Notes: a model not told the origin generated them from the letters alone. Counted from the first letter of the stretch, positions 35,648 to 44,582 are shown. The stretch is 64,000 bases of DNA from Bacteroidales bacterium (GCA_017649855.1 JAGCGA010000012.1:1-64000), one strand, 5' to 3'. Program-made: numbers and translations.

Positions 35648-36895
35648 CTATTTGCAGCCGATGCAGATACGGTCGCCAATGCCGTAGGTGCTGATGGCTC
35701 CACTATTGCGTTTGATGATGATCTTGAGCTGGATGCCGTACTTCTGGGCGATGAAACGATAGGTGTCACCCGCAGCAAGCGTATGGTATTCCACCGGTGA
35801 TTTGGTGCTCTTCATCTCCAGATAGACCACCTCATCTTCAATGGGCTCGGAGTCGTCATAGACATCATTGTAGGCACGCAGGTTTTTCTCCGACATCTGC
35901 ATGGCGGCAGCCAGTCTGGCATAGGTGTCGCCACGCTTGGCGATGATGAAGCGGGTCTTGTTGTTTTCGTACACCGGGCGGCTGGTGTAAGGATAGTAGG
36001 CCTGCTTGAAAGGGACGGAGTAGGGGTCAAGGATGAAGATGTTCTTCCCTTCCACAGATGCCGCCTTGGGTAACGTGTTGGGATAGGTCTCCGTGGTGGT
36101 CTCCACCTTCGTCTCCTTCGGCGCGGTGGTCGTCACAGGCTCAGCCTTTGCCGGCTTCTCCACAGGCTTGGCTTCCGGCTTCTTCTCCTCAGCTTTCGGT
36201 TGCGGTTTTTCCGTGATGGTGGTCGTGGTGGCCGCCGGGGTCACAGGCTTCTCCACCGGCTCTGCCTTCGGGGTAGCGACTGCCACTGCCGGCTGGCTCT
36301 TCGGAGCGGTCGTGACCATCTCCGGTGCCGGGGCATCCACCTTCTTCAAGGCGAGGGTGTCGCCTAACTTCTGCGCCACCTTGCGGTCATAGTGCATCAG
36401 ATAGTATTTCTCAATGATGGAGATCAGCGTGTCGGCATAGCGCGGATTGCCCGAATAACCGGCCTCCTTCAGCCCGTAAGCCCAAGACTTGTAATCCGTG
36501 ATGGGATAATAGAAGAGCTTCACATAGCGGCTCCGCTGAGATATGAACAAGGAATGGTCGCGATATGACTCCTCTGCTGTGGCATATTTGCGGAAGCAGA
36601 ACTCACGGCTGTGGTTCTCCGTCTCATAAAAGGTATCCCCTTTCCATTCATCCGTGTGGCACATGATGCCGAAATGGTTGTTGGCCTCCACTGCCTGCCG
36701 GTTGGTGCCAGCCTTGGAAGAGTAGATGGCTTGGGCCAACGTGATGCTCGCCGGCACCTTGTATAACTCCATCTCCCTCATCGCCAAGTCTTTGTATTGG
36801 TCGATGTAGTCATATATCCGGTCTTCCATCGTGTATTGCGAAAAACCGGCCATCCAGACTAACAGGAATGCTGCGATGGTAAATGTCCTTTTCAT
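35648..36895 (-). CDS. GH73-like/LysM protein lacking the catalytic glutamate
   Basis: A 415-aa exported protein: signal peptide 1-20 (ends AGFSQ), a glucosaminidase-fold domain at about 22-165, a Pro/Ala/Thr/Lys/Glu-rich linker (about 185-270), a LysM-like repeat near 309-350 and a second at the C-terminus (YHTLAAGDTYRFIAQKYGIQ). Its closest visible relative is the next gene, which reads LAQGILESACG where this one reads LAQAIYSSKAG. The glutamate used as the acid catalyst in GH73 is therefore replaced by Ser59 (codon at 36719-36721). ANNHFGIMCH and the later tyrosine-rich motifs remain. It is probably a peptidoglycan-binding pseudoenzyme or regulator; the loss is seen, the role inferred. Confidence 0.88.
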   Translation of the reverse strand: MKRTFTIAAFLLVWMAGFSQYTMEDRIYDYIDQYKDLAMREMELYKVPASITLAQAIYSSKAGTNRQAVEANNHFGIMCHTDEWKGDTFYETENHSREFCFRKYATAEESYRDHSLFISQRSRYVKLFYYPITDYKSWAYGLKEAGYSGNPRYADTLISIIEKYYLMHYDRKVAQKLGDTLALKKVDAPAPEMVTTAPKSQPAVAVATPKAEPVEKPVTPAATTTTITEKPQPKAEEKKPEAKPVEKPAKAEPVTTTAPKETKVETTTETYPNTLPKAASVEGKNIFILDPYSVPFKQAYYPYTSRPVYENNKTRFIIAKRGDTYARLAAAMQMSEKNLRAYNDVYDDSEPIEDEVVYLEMKSTKSPVEYHTLAAGDTYRFIAQKYGIQLKIIIKRNSGAISTYGIGDRICIGCK

Positions 36896-36907
36896 AGTTT
36901 GATATTT

Positions 36908-37945
36908 TTAATGCCTTAATAAAATCTGGTCACCAGGATGTATAATCGATTTTTCATTCAAATTATTGTATTTGAAGATATATTGAAGCTGAACGCCATA
37001 ACGTTGCGCGATGTAGCGCAAGGTCTCACCCGCCACCACGATGTGGATCTTGGCAGGATTGTTCTTGGCCTTGGCCTCTATGTAAACGATCTCGTTCTCC
37101 ATCGGCTGCATGTCGTTGTCGGCATCGTTGAAGGCGCGGATGCTGGCCGCCGATACCTGCACGTCGCCCGCAATGGTCTCGTAGGTGTCGCCTTTTTTCG
37201 CAATGACAAAATAGGTCTTGTTGTTTTCAAAGACCTTGCGATAGGTGAACGGACTGCTCCCCATGGGATACTCGCTGCCCAGCGCCGTGAAGACCTTCTT
37301 CTCGACAGGTCGAGAGGGCGCCGCGGGCGCTTGGCTCTGCTCAACGGTGGGGGTCTCCGAGGAGGTGTTGTCCGTTGCCAGCGGCTGGTGTAAGGCCCCT
37401 TCGCCTAACATGGCAATGGTGTCCAGACGGGCTAGCTGGAAACGCTCGATCAAGCCAGTGAGCAACTCCGGATATTTGGGGTTGGTGGCATAACCGTCCG
37501 CCTTCAACGTCTGCGCCCATGCCGTATAGTCCAGGATGTTCAACTCGAAGAGGTTGGCATACCGTTTCCGGGTTTTCAGAAACAATGAGTGGTCGTTGTA
37601 GGAGTCCGCCGCACTCGCATACTTGCGGAAGCACTCCTGCAACTCGTCATCGTCCACCAGGATGGTGTCGCCCTCCCAGTTCTCATGACACTTGATGCCG
37701 AAATGGTTGTTGCCTTCCGTGGCCAGACGACTCATCCCGCAGGCACTCTCCAGAATGCCCTGCGCCAAGGTGATGCTCGCCGGTATCCGATGTTCCTGCA
37801 TCTTCGTCATCGCCACCTCTTTGTATTGCTCAATGTATGCGTGGATGTCCCGTTCCGTATATTGTCCGAAGACCATCCCCGGCATGCAGGCCAGAGCGGC
37901 GAAACAGGTGATAGTCTGTAATAATAGCGTGATTCTCTTTTTCAT
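36908..37945 (-). CDS. Beta-N-acetylglucosaminidase (GH73) with LysM domains
   Basis: A 345-aa exported peptidoglycan hydrolase. Signal peptide about 1-28 (ends MVFGQ), GH73 domain about 30-175 with the catalytic Glu66 in LAQGILESACG and the motif EGNNHFGIKCHENWEGDT, then two LysM-like modules: one near 245-285 (FVIAKKGDTYETIAGDVQVS) and one at the C-terminus (IHIVVAGETLRYIAQRYGVQ). It cleaves the glycan strand after GlcNAc. It is a tandem paralogue of the following gene (13 bp apart) and follows ddl by 22 bp, so synthesis and remodelling of the wall are linked in one transcript. Confidence 0.92.
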   Translation of the reverse strand: MKKRITLLLQTITCFAALACMPGMVFGQYTERDIHAYIEQYKEVAMTKMQEHRIPASITLAQGILESACGMSRLATEGNNHFGIKCHENWEGDTILVDDDELQECFRKYASAADSYNDHSLFLKTRKRYANLFELNILDYTAWAQTLKADGYATNPKYPELLTGLIERFQLARLDTIAMLGEGALHQPLATDNTSSETPTVEQSQAPAAPSRPVEKKVFTALGSEYPMGSSPFTYRKVFENNKTYFVIAKKGDTYETIAGDVQVSAASIRAFNDADNDMQPMENEIVYIEAKAKNNPAKIHIVVAGETLRYIAQRYGVQLQYIFKYNNLNEKSIIHPGDQILLRH

Positions 37946-37967
37946 TCGTGATGGTTGGATTTGATGG

Positions 37968-38954
37968 TTATGACTGGGGAAGAGCCTCCATGGCCAGCCG
38001 TGTATAGAAGTCTGTCAGGTCCAATTGTTTAAATTTGACCTGATCAGGAATGATGCTTAAGGCTGTCTGTCCAGGGATGGTGTTGATTTCCAGGAAATAA
38101 GGCTTTCCGTCATCTTCCGATATGATGAAGTCAACGCGTACAACCCCCTTGCAGTCTAGGTTGTGGAAGATGCACTCGCTGTACTTTCTCAAGAGCGCCT
38201 CATCCTCCGGCCGGATGGCGGCGGGCGTCAGCAGTTTGTGTCCCACAGCGGAGTATTTGGCATCGTAGTCGTAAAACTCGTTGCTGGCCACCACCTCCGT
38301 GACGGCAAGGGTCTGTACCGATCCGTAAACGGACGTCACACCGCAGGTCATCTCGCGCCCCCGCACGAACTTCTCCACCATCAGCTGATTGTCGTATTTG
38401 AACGCCTCTGCAAAGGCCCCCGCCAGCTCTTCTTTGCTGTGCACCTTCGTGACACCCACGCTGGAGCCGGAGTTGCACGACTTGACGAAGCACGGATATT
38501 CGCACACCGCCTCAATCTGTGCGTAGTCAACAGGGTCTGTACGGTAGAAATGTAGCGATGGCGCAATCGGGATGCCTAAGGCCGCTACCGCCAAGTTGCA
38601 GTAGTATTTGTTGAAGGTGAGCGCCGAGCAGAAGCTGCCGCAGCCCGTGTAGGGAAGCCCTAACATCTCCAGATAACTCTGTAACTTGCCGTTCTCTCCC
38701 GGCGTGCCGTGAATGGCGATGAAGACGATGTCAAAGGTGATCTTCTCCCCCTCTACCATCAGCGAGAAATCATTCTTGTCGATGGGGTACAAACGCCCGT
38801 CAGCGCCTTTCCAGGTCCATTCAGAACCCTTGAAATGAATAAGATACGGCTTGAAAAGATTCTTGTCCAGCATCTGGAAGATGTTGTCAGCCGTCCGTAA
38901 GGAGACTTCATATTCTCCAGAATCACCGCCTGCGATAAGTGCTATATGATACAT
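37968..38954 (-). CDS. ddl: D-alanine--D-alanine ligase
   Basis: A 328-aa ATP-grasp ligase that joins two D-Ala for the peptidoglycan stem peptide. Marks: IALIAGGDSGEYEVSLRTAD at the N-terminus, HGTPGENGKLQSYLEMLGLPYTG in pieces near 80-103, KSCNSGSSVGVTKV in the ATP-grasp core, EKFVRGREMTCGV, and YFLEINTIPGQT with the metal-binding Asn and Glu. Length is slightly short of E. coli DdlB plus tail but normal for Bacteroidota. First gene of the wall operon ddl-GH73-GH73-like-M23-SBP, with its own promoter. Confidence 0.95.
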   Translation of the reverse strand: MYHIALIAGGDSGEYEVSLRTADNIFQMLDKNLFKPYLIHFKGSEWTWKGADGRLYPIDKNDFSLMVEGEKITFDIVFIAIHGTPGENGKLQSYLEMLGLPYTGCGSFCSALTFNKYYCNLAVAALGIPIAPSLHFYRTDPVDYAQIEAVCEYPCFVKSCNSGSSVGVTKVHSKEELAGAFAEAFKYDNQLMVEKFVRGREMTCGVTSVYGSVQTLAVTEVVASNEFYDYDAKYSAVGHKLLTPAAIRPEDEALLRKYSECIFHNLDCKGVVRVDFIISEDDGKPYFLEINTIPGQTALSIIPDQVKFKQLDLTDFYTRLAMEALPQS

Positions 38955-38978
38955 ATTAACATATTTTTAGACAAAGTG

Positions 38979-38986
38979 CAAATATA
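38979..38986 (-). promoter_or_regulatory. Predicted -7 box for ddl
   Basis: On the minus strand TATATTTG followed by CAC, 24 bp upstream of the ddl ATG. A TTG lies only 12 bp further up, so the -33 element is uncertain. Confidence 0.55.
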
Positions 38987-39085
38987 GCCATTCTCCGACA
39001 ATAAACAGCCCCGGCGGCGCTGTTTTTTGAACACCGTTTTGTGTAAAAAAGTGAAGCAGCATGGGCGTTATCGTAGGCGCTCCAC

Positions 39086-39751
39086 CTATTGGTGCTCCCA
39101 GCGTACCTCTTGTTTGAGAATGGTGGGCGGATTGCCGCCAATGACTTGGTTCTCGCCTTCAAAGGCGCTCTTCAGCAGTGTCCCTGCCGCCACCACGCAG
39201 TGGGAGGGTACCGACGCCCCTTTCAGCAGCATGCACTTGCAGCCAATCCAGACATGATCGCCTAGGCGGATGGGCTTGTCGGGATTGAGGCGCACCCCCT
39301 CCCGGTCGTACAACGGGTGCTCGTCCGTGTCCATCATGAGGGTGTCCCAACCCACCAGGCAGTCGTCGCCGATGGTGATGCGGTGCGCACAGACAATGGT
39401 ACTCTCCGCCGTCATATTGAAGCCGGCCCCGAGGTCCAGATGCCCGCGTACCGACAGCTTGGAGCCGTGACCGATACTGGCCTTGCCGCCGAAGCTGACC
39501 GTGCCGCTCACCTGCCAGATGCTGCGGGAACGCTTGCGGTCGTAGTGGCCCACATCGCCGAATCCGATCCTGATCATGGCCGTCTCCACCTGCTCAGGCA
39601 GCACAACCTGTCCGTGCAACTCTCGCAAGAAGGTGCGATGCGAAACGAAGACGGGCAGTCTTACGGCAGTCTTCAACGGGAAATAATGAAGGTTGAAGCG
39701 CAAGGTCTTCGGGATGGAGCAGAGGATATTCCAAAAGTCAAAAGCGGTCAT
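39086..39751 (-). CDS. Left-handed beta-helix acyltransferase
   Basis: A 221-aa hexapeptide-repeat transferase. The region from about 70 to 205 shows the turn pattern of a left-handed parallel beta helix (GHGSKLSVRGHLDLGAGFNM, CAHRITIGDDCLVGW, IRLGDHVWIGCKCMLLKGAS), and MMDTDEHPLYD carries the catalytic His expected for maltose/galactoside O-acetyltransferase relatives. It probably O-acetylates a surface sugar. It stands alone, with a promoter about 50 bp upstream and a small hairpin in its leader. Confidence 0.85.
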   Translation of the reverse strand: MTAFDFWNILCSIPKTLRFNLHYFPLKTAVRLPVFVSHRTFLRELHGQVVLPEQVETAMIRIGFGDVGHYDRKRSRSIWQVSGTVSFGGKASIGHGSKLSVRGHLDLGAGFNMTAESTIVCAHRITIGDDCLVGWDTLMMDTDEHPLYDREGVRLNPDKPIRLGDHVWIGCKCMLLKGASVPSHCVVAAGTLLKSAFEGENQVIGGNPPTILKQEVRWEHQ

Positions 39752-39776
39752 TGTTGTCTTTTTTATGCAAAGATGT

Positions 39777-39794
39777 CGGGAAGCATCATTCCCG
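39777..39794. other. Inverted repeat in the acyltransferase leader
   Basis: CGGGAA (39777-39782) and TTCCCG (39789-39794) form a 6-bp stem with a 6-nt loop, just downstream of the predicted transcript start. It could be an RNA hairpin or an operator. Confidence 0.35.
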
Positions 39795-39798
39795 GCAG

Positions 39799-39806
39799 CA
39801 AAAATA
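39799..39806 (-). promoter_or_regulatory. Predicted -7 box for the beta-helix acyltransferase
   Basis: On the minus strand TATTTTTG followed by CTG, 47 bp upstream of the ATG at 39751. Confidence 0.55.
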
Positions 39807-39855
39807 ACTATTTATCGGATATGATGAACCACCAACCATCGTTTCTCCTCCTAAA

Positions 39856-40716
39856 CTACGTGCAGAGCACATACAGGTCGTCGCGCTGGTTGATGCAGAG
39901 CACCGGCAACGATTGCGGGTTGCCGATGATCTTCTTCTCCCTTCGGCCCGTCAGCAGGTCTCCCAACGTGACGTATCGCGTCATCATGATGACGGTCAGG
40001 GAGGCCCCGATGGTGGGCGCATACTCGATGGAATAACGGTCAATGTCTTGGTTTACCGACACACTGTCCAGCTCATACTTCACCTCTAAATTCTGATAGA
40101 GCTTCTCGACAAAGGCGATGTTGTCGTTCACCTGTCGCTTCAGCCCGGCATCTTTGTAGTCGTTGTGCAGGATGTGGATGGTGGACTGGTAGAAGCGGCT
40201 GAAGTAGCCGGCCCACAAGGCCTTCTCCTTGGCTTGACGCTCAATGTCGAGCGGCAATACCACATGTTGGTATATCTCCTTGTCAGGCAGTTCCTTGCCC
40301 ACAGTCATCACGGGCAACCGAGACCCCTTGATGAAGCGTAACGCCTTGCGAAGACTGAAGAAGCCCTCGTTTCCCGACTTGTCCACCCCGATGACATACA
40401 TGATGGTGTTGGTCTCCTCCGCATATTGGTAGAGGGTCTCCGGGAAATAGTAGTGGGGCAGCATGATGGTCTCGATGTTGTGGTCCACCACCTTCTGTGC
40501 ATAGAGCAGCCAGGCGTCACCATCAGCATAGGGCGTGTGGTCTTCGTAAGCAAACCCGAACTTGGAGACGATGGTCAGGGAGCCGGAGAAGACGGCGGCC
40601 AGCATGGCCCCGTGGCATACCGCTGCGCGACCATAGTCGGAATCGTCGGCGATGGCGAGGATGTTCAGCTTTTTCTTCTGATCTACTGGCTCTTGTATGG
40701 TGATGTTCTCCTCCAT
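39856..40716 (-). CDS. Two-domain universal stress protein-like protein
   Basis: A 286-aa cytoplasmic protein made of two Rossmann-like halves. The first (about 15-145) begins KLNILAIADDSDYGRAAVCHGAMLAA and ends RLPVMTVGKEL; the second (about 150-280) begins YQHVVLPLDIERQAKEKALW, with FYQSTIHILHNDYKDA, and ends SLPVLCINQRDD. That is the layout of a tandem universal stress protein. The glycine-rich ATP loop (G-2x-G-9x-G-S/T) is not evident in either half, so it may not bind ATP. It lies 3 bp after tsaB, and is probably the last gene of that operon. Confidence 0.72.
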   Translation of the reverse strand: MEENITIQEPVDQKKKLNILAIADDSDYGRAAVCHGAMLAAVFSGSLTIVSKFGFAYEDHTPYADGDAWLLYAQKVVDHNIETIMLPHYYFPETLYQYAEETNTIMYVIGVDKSGNEGFFSLRKALRFIKGSRLPVMTVGKELPDKEIYQHVVLPLDIERQAKEKALWAGYFSRFYQSTIHILHNDYKDAGLKRQVNDNIAFVEKLYQNLEVKYELDSVSVNQDIDRYSIEYAPTIGASLTVIMMTRYVTLGDLLTGRREKKIIGNPQSLPVLCINQRDDLYVLCT

Positions 40717-40719
40717 GGC

Positions 40720-41439
40720 TTAGCTGTTGGGATGCAATCCTTTGACCACCGGCTTGGCAGCCACGTACTCTTTCAGGTAGAAGGGCTCGAAGTAAGCCGT
40801 GTCGGCGAACGCCTGCGCCTCCCACTTCTTCAAGGCAGGCCCCAGCAGGGAACGGGCCGAGAGCGGAGCGTCCACGAAAAGGGCGTGGGGGTGTCGCGAC
40901 AACAGCTCTTTGCACTTGGGCATCCCATTGCCACAGAAGACGACACGCTGCTGCGCCAATAATGCCTGGAAGGCATCCTCATCCACAATGACGGCGGAAG
41001 GGGTGCCCACCTCCTGCAACTGGGCATCGTACTGGGCGGCGAAGACCTCCATGCGGCGCGCGTCAATCATCGGCACATAATACGGTGCAGACAGGCCGTC
41101 CGGGACCCATTGCGCTGCCGCCCCATAGGCTATGCTCTCCAAGGTGCCCACTGTGATGACCGGCTTGCCTAAGGAGTAGGCGATACCCTTGGCCGTGGAG
41201 GTGCCGATGCGCAAGCCCGTGTAGGAGCCCGGACCGATACTGACCACCACACCGTCCAACTCTTCCATGCGCCGCCCGGCAACCTGCAGGAGCCGGTCAA
41301 TGAAAGGTAACAGGTTTTTGGAGTGGGAGTTGCCATCGGAACTCTCCTCCACACCGATGATCGCCGGGCCCTTGGATAAGGCTACCGAACAGATCTCCGT
41401 GGCGGTCTCAATATGCAGTAACAATGGTTCTGTAGTCAT
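40720..41439 (-). CDS. tsaB: tRNA threonylcarbamoyladenosine biosynthesis protein TsaB
   Basis: A 239-aa ASKHA-fold protein, the dimerisation subunit of the TsaBDE complex that puts the threonylcarbamoyl group on A37 of ANN-decoding tRNAs. N-terminal LLHIETATEICSVALSKG and the family signature VVSIGPGSYTGLRIGTSTAKG (in pieces, about 68-88) are clear. Start is the ATG next to TTEPLLLHIETATE. It lies 12 bp after the GH3 fusion and 3 bp before the stress-protein gene. Confidence 0.94.
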   Translation of the reverse strand: MTTEPLLLHIETATEICSVALSKGPAIIGVEESSDGNSHSKNLLPFIDRLLQVAGRRMEELDGVVVSIGPGSYTGLRIGTSTAKGIAYSLGKPVITVGTLESIAYGAAAQWVPDGLSAPYYVPMIDARRMEVFAAQYDAQLQEVGTPSAVIVDEDAFQALLAQQRVVFCGNGMPKCKELLSRHPHALFVDAPLSARSLLGPALKKWEAQAFADTAYFEPFYLKEYVAAKPVVKGLHPNS

Positions 41440-41451
41440 AAACGTGGATCA

Positions 41452-44343
41452 TTAGTGGTTTAAGAGGCCCTCATAGATCAACTCATGGGCTTTAAGTCGT
41501 ATTCTGCTCTGTGATAACTTGTTGGGATAACAATCTGGATAGACGCGGTTGGAGAGGAAGATGTAAAGCAGCCCACTGTCGGGATCATACCAGACTACCG
41601 TGCCCGTGAAGCCCTGGTGCCCAAAGGTCTTGATGCCAGCCTTGGCAGGAAGGATAGAACTGCTGCCACTGGCTTTCGGAGTGTGGAACCCTAAGCCACG
41701 CTCCTGACAGCCGTGCATCTTGTACACCGAGGTGAACAAACGGACCGTCTCCTCCGAGAGATACCGCTGCCCCTGATAGAGCCCTCCGTCGGAAACCATC
41801 TGATAGATAGCCCCTAGTTCGGCGGCCGTGGTGAAAAGCCCTGCATTGCCCGCATTGCCGTAGAACAGCGCGGAGGTCTGGTCGTGCACATAACCCTGCA
41901 CCACCTGCTTGCGGAAGGTCTTGTCCATCTCCGTCGGCGCTACATCCTGCTTCTTGAAACCATGACTCAGCGGGTTGAAGGTCGTGCGCTTCAGCCCCAT
42001 GGGATCATAGAAGTTGTCCTTCAGAAAATCTTCCATGGGTCGGCCACTGATCTGCTCCACCATCTCCTTTAAAAGCAGGAAGTTGAGGTCGCTATACTCA
42101 TATTGCTTGGCCTTGAGCTTGCTGTGCGCGATGATGCGGCGCATCGTGTCGGGATAGTCGTTGCGTAGATATAGATGGTCAGCCACCTGAATGCTGAAGT
42201 TGGCGGAGTGATACCGGCGGAGATATTGCTCATCACCCTGTATCTTGGTGTAGAAGGGGATGAAGGCCGTCAGTCCGGAGGTGTGCGTCAACAGCTCCGC
42301 AATGGTGATGTTGGCCTTGTCGGTACCCTTCAAGTAAGGCAGATACTGCCCGATGGGGTCTGTCAAGGCAAACCGATGGTCGTCATATAACTTCATCACC
42401 GCCAAGGTGGTGGCGGCGGTCTTGGTGACCGAGGCGATGTCGTACATGGTCTGCACCGTCACCTTGTCTTGTTTGTCGTATGTGAAATGCCCGAAGGCCT
42501 TGTGGTACAGCATCTTCCCATCTTTCATGGCCAGCACGACGCAACCCGGGTAGATCTTGTCGTTGATCCCCTTTTGGAGCATCTGGTCCAGCTGCTTCAC
42601 GATGGTGTCGGGGAGAAGGGAGGTCTTCCCTTCAAAAAACCGGACGGGCGTAATGCCCGTGCCCGCAGGAAAGTGCATGGTGCTGACAGGCAGGAAACCC
42701 TCGCAGGCCTGTTTCCCGAAACAAGCATCCACGGCACAGCGCAGCGTGTTCGGAGTGAACTGGTAGGCAACCAGCACCGCCTTCACGGCTTCCAACGACG
42801 GGAACTGGTTGAGCGCGTAAGGGTTGCCCAGGTGAATCAATACCACATCCTTGCTTCTGGCCAGCTCCTGGATGAACGACACAGTCTTAGGGTCCACATC
42901 GTAGTTTTTGTTGGCCAGCTGGTTGGAACCGCCGTAGGCAATGACAACCTTCTGATAGGGAGCCAACGCTTGCCTGATCTCCTGCTGCTGCTGGGTCGTG
43001 GGGGCCTTCGACTTGTACAAGGAGAAGAAATGGTAGTCCTTCAGCTGCTCTTGGTACTCTTTGTGCAGGTTGTCGCGACCTAAGCAGAGAAAAGCCACAG
43101 TGTTGTCATCGGTCAGTGGGAGCAATCGCTCATTCTTGACCTCGGTGATGGCAAATCGCTCGATCTCATCGTTGATGCGTTGTGCTTCCGGGCTGTTCAG
43201 CTGCGCCTGCAGATGCTGGATGTTGATGGGCTTGGGTGTGCGCAACAGCCCTTTGACCCCTTTGAATTCCAAGACCCGCAGACAGCGCTCGTTGATGAGC
43301 TCCTCAGGGATGATGCCGTCATCCACAGCTTTCTTGATGGCTTGGATGATGACTCCCGTCTCGTAGTCGGGCAGCAACAAAAGGTCAACACCCGCCAGCA
43401 AAGCCTTGATCTCAATCTCGCCATCGTACTGTTTATACTTCTGGACCCCCTTCATCTCCAATCCGTCGGTGATGATGAGGCCGGTGTAGCCGAATTCTTT
43501 CTTTAACAGCTCGGAGATGATAGGATAGGAGAGAGAGGATATGGAGTTGGGCGACGGATCCAAGGCGGGAATGCTGAGATGCCCCACCATGATCATGTCG
43601 GGGTTGAGATCCATGAGCTGACGGTAGGGATAGAGCTCCAGCTCGTCCAATTCGATACGGCTCTTCTTGATGACCGGCAGGCCTAGATGAGAGTCTGTCT
43701 CGGTGTCGCCATGACCGGGGAAGTGCTTCAGGCAGCCGATGATGCCGCCATCCTGCATGCCTCGCAAATAGCGGGCCCCCTTCTCGGTGACCTTGTCGCG
43801 GTTCTCACCGAAGGAGCGGCTGTTGATGACCGGATTCTTGGCGTTGTTGTTGATGTCGACCACTGGTGCGAAGTTGAGGTTGATGCCGACAGCCTGGCAT
43901 TGTTTGGCAATCTCGACCCCCATCTGATATATTAAGGTGTCGTGTTTGGCAGAGAGCGCCCCTAAGGTCATCTGCCGCGGGAAGGCGATACAACTGTCTA
44001 GCCGCATCGCCGGGCCCCACTCGCCATCAATGGAGATGAACAAGGGCACCTTGCTTACCGCCTGGATGCGGTTGGTGAGGATGGCCTCCCGCACCGGCCC
44101 GCCCTTGAAAAAACATACTCCCCCGACTTGATACTGCTCGATCTCCGCAATCTTGCTCAGATTGTAAGACTCCGTCTCCGTGGAGCTGATGCGGATAATC
44201 ATCAGCTGCGCAATCTTCTCCTCCAAGGTCATCCGTGACAGGATGGCAATGGCACGACTCTTATGAGGCGGCACCGTGGTGAAACTGCTGAAAATTGTCA
44301 GGATGACCAGGCACCACAAACAGGAATATAGGAACTTTCTCAT
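41452..44343 (-). CDS. GH3 N-acetylglucosaminidase fused to a serine beta-lactamase-like hydrolase
   Basis: A 963-aa exported two-enzyme protein. After a signal (1-25) comes a GH3 domain (about 30-370) with the NagZ-type dyad motif KHFPGHGDTETDSH and the nucleophile context IITDGLEMKGV. A GH3 C-terminal-like part follows (about 400-580). From about 600 to the end is a class C beta-lactamase/transpeptidase-like domain with the SxxK motif in DIASVTKTAATT, a Tyr motif EYSDLNF and the third motif GHQGFTGT. The first half would release GlcNAc from muropeptides; the second could be a DD-peptidase or esterase. This fusion is, from memory, known in Bacteroidota. It is 5 bp downstream of a 77-aa gene. 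Confidence 0.9.
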   Translation of the reverse strand: MRKFLYSCLWCLVILTIFSSFTTVPPHKSRAIAILSRMTLEEKIAQLMIIRISSTETESYNLSKIAEIEQYQVGGVCFFKGGPVREAILTNRIQAVSKVPLFISIDGEWGPAMRLDSCIAFPRQMTLGALSAKHDTLIYQMGVEIAKQCQAVGINLNFAPVVDINNNAKNPVINSRSFGENRDKVTEKGARYLRGMQDGGIIGCLKHFPGHGDTETDSHLGLPVIKKSRIELDELELYPYRQLMDLNPDMIMVGHLSIPALDPSPNSISSLSYPIISELLKKEFGYTGLIITDGLEMKGVQKYKQYDGEIEIKALLAGVDLLLLPDYETGVIIQAIKKAVDDGIIPEELINERCLRVLEFKGVKGLLRTPKPINIQHLQAQLNSPEAQRINDEIERFAITEVKNERLLPLTDDNTVAFLCLGRDNLHKEYQEQLKDYHFFSLYKSKAPTTQQQQEIRQALAPYQKVVIAYGGSNQLANKNYDVDPKTVSFIQELARSKDVVLIHLGNPYALNQFPSLEAVKAVLVAYQFTPNTLRCAVDACFGKQACEGFLPVSTMHFPAGTGITPVRFFEGKTSLLPDTIVKQLDQMLQKGINDKIYPGCVVLAMKDGKMLYHKAFGHFTYDKQDKVTVQTMYDIASVTKTAATTLAVMKLYDDHRFALTDPIGQYLPYLKGTDKANITIAELLTHTSGLTAFIPFYTKIQGDEQYLRRYHSANFSIQVADHLYLRNDYPDTMRRIIAHSKLKAKQYEYSDLNFLLLKEMVEQISGRPMEDFLKDNFYDPMGLKRTTFNPLSHGFKKQDVAPTEMDKTFRKQVVQGYVHDQTSALFYGNAGNAGLFTTAAELGAIYQMVSDGGLYQGQRYLSEETVRLFTSVYKMHGCQERGLGFHTPKASGSSSILPAKAGIKTFGHQGFTGTVVWYDPDSGLLYIFLSNRVYPDCYPNKLSQSRIRLKAHELIYEGLLNH

Positions 44344-44348
44344 GACGG

Positions 44349-44582
44349 CTAAAAGAGACGGGGTTCAAAATAGCCCTTCTCATCAATGGTGATGAACTCG
44401 GCAATGCTGAACTGCTCGTAGGAGGCATCCATCTTGCTGGGACTGTCGATGACAATGTCCTCTTTTTCCCAGTTGATGCCAACAACAATATCTGTGGGAT
44501 AGTCCAGATGATGGGCTAGATAGTTCTTGGTAACGCTGTACAACTTGTCGCCAATGGCGTGAAATCTTTCCTGATTTTCCAT
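44349..44582 (-). CDS. Small protein of unknown function
   Basis: A 77-aa acidic protein: MENQERFHAIGDKLYSVTKN, then a region with DIVVGINWEKEDIVID and a tail EKGYFEPRLF. No domain is recognised. It is likely real: it starts an operon, has a matching promoter 29 bp upstream, and its stop is 5 bp before the GH3 fusion gene. It has no signal peptide. Confidence 0.7.
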   Translation of the reverse strand: MENQERFHAIGDKLYSVTKNYLAHHLDYPTDIVVGINWEKEDIVIDSPSKMDASYEQFSIAEFITIDEKGYFEPRLF

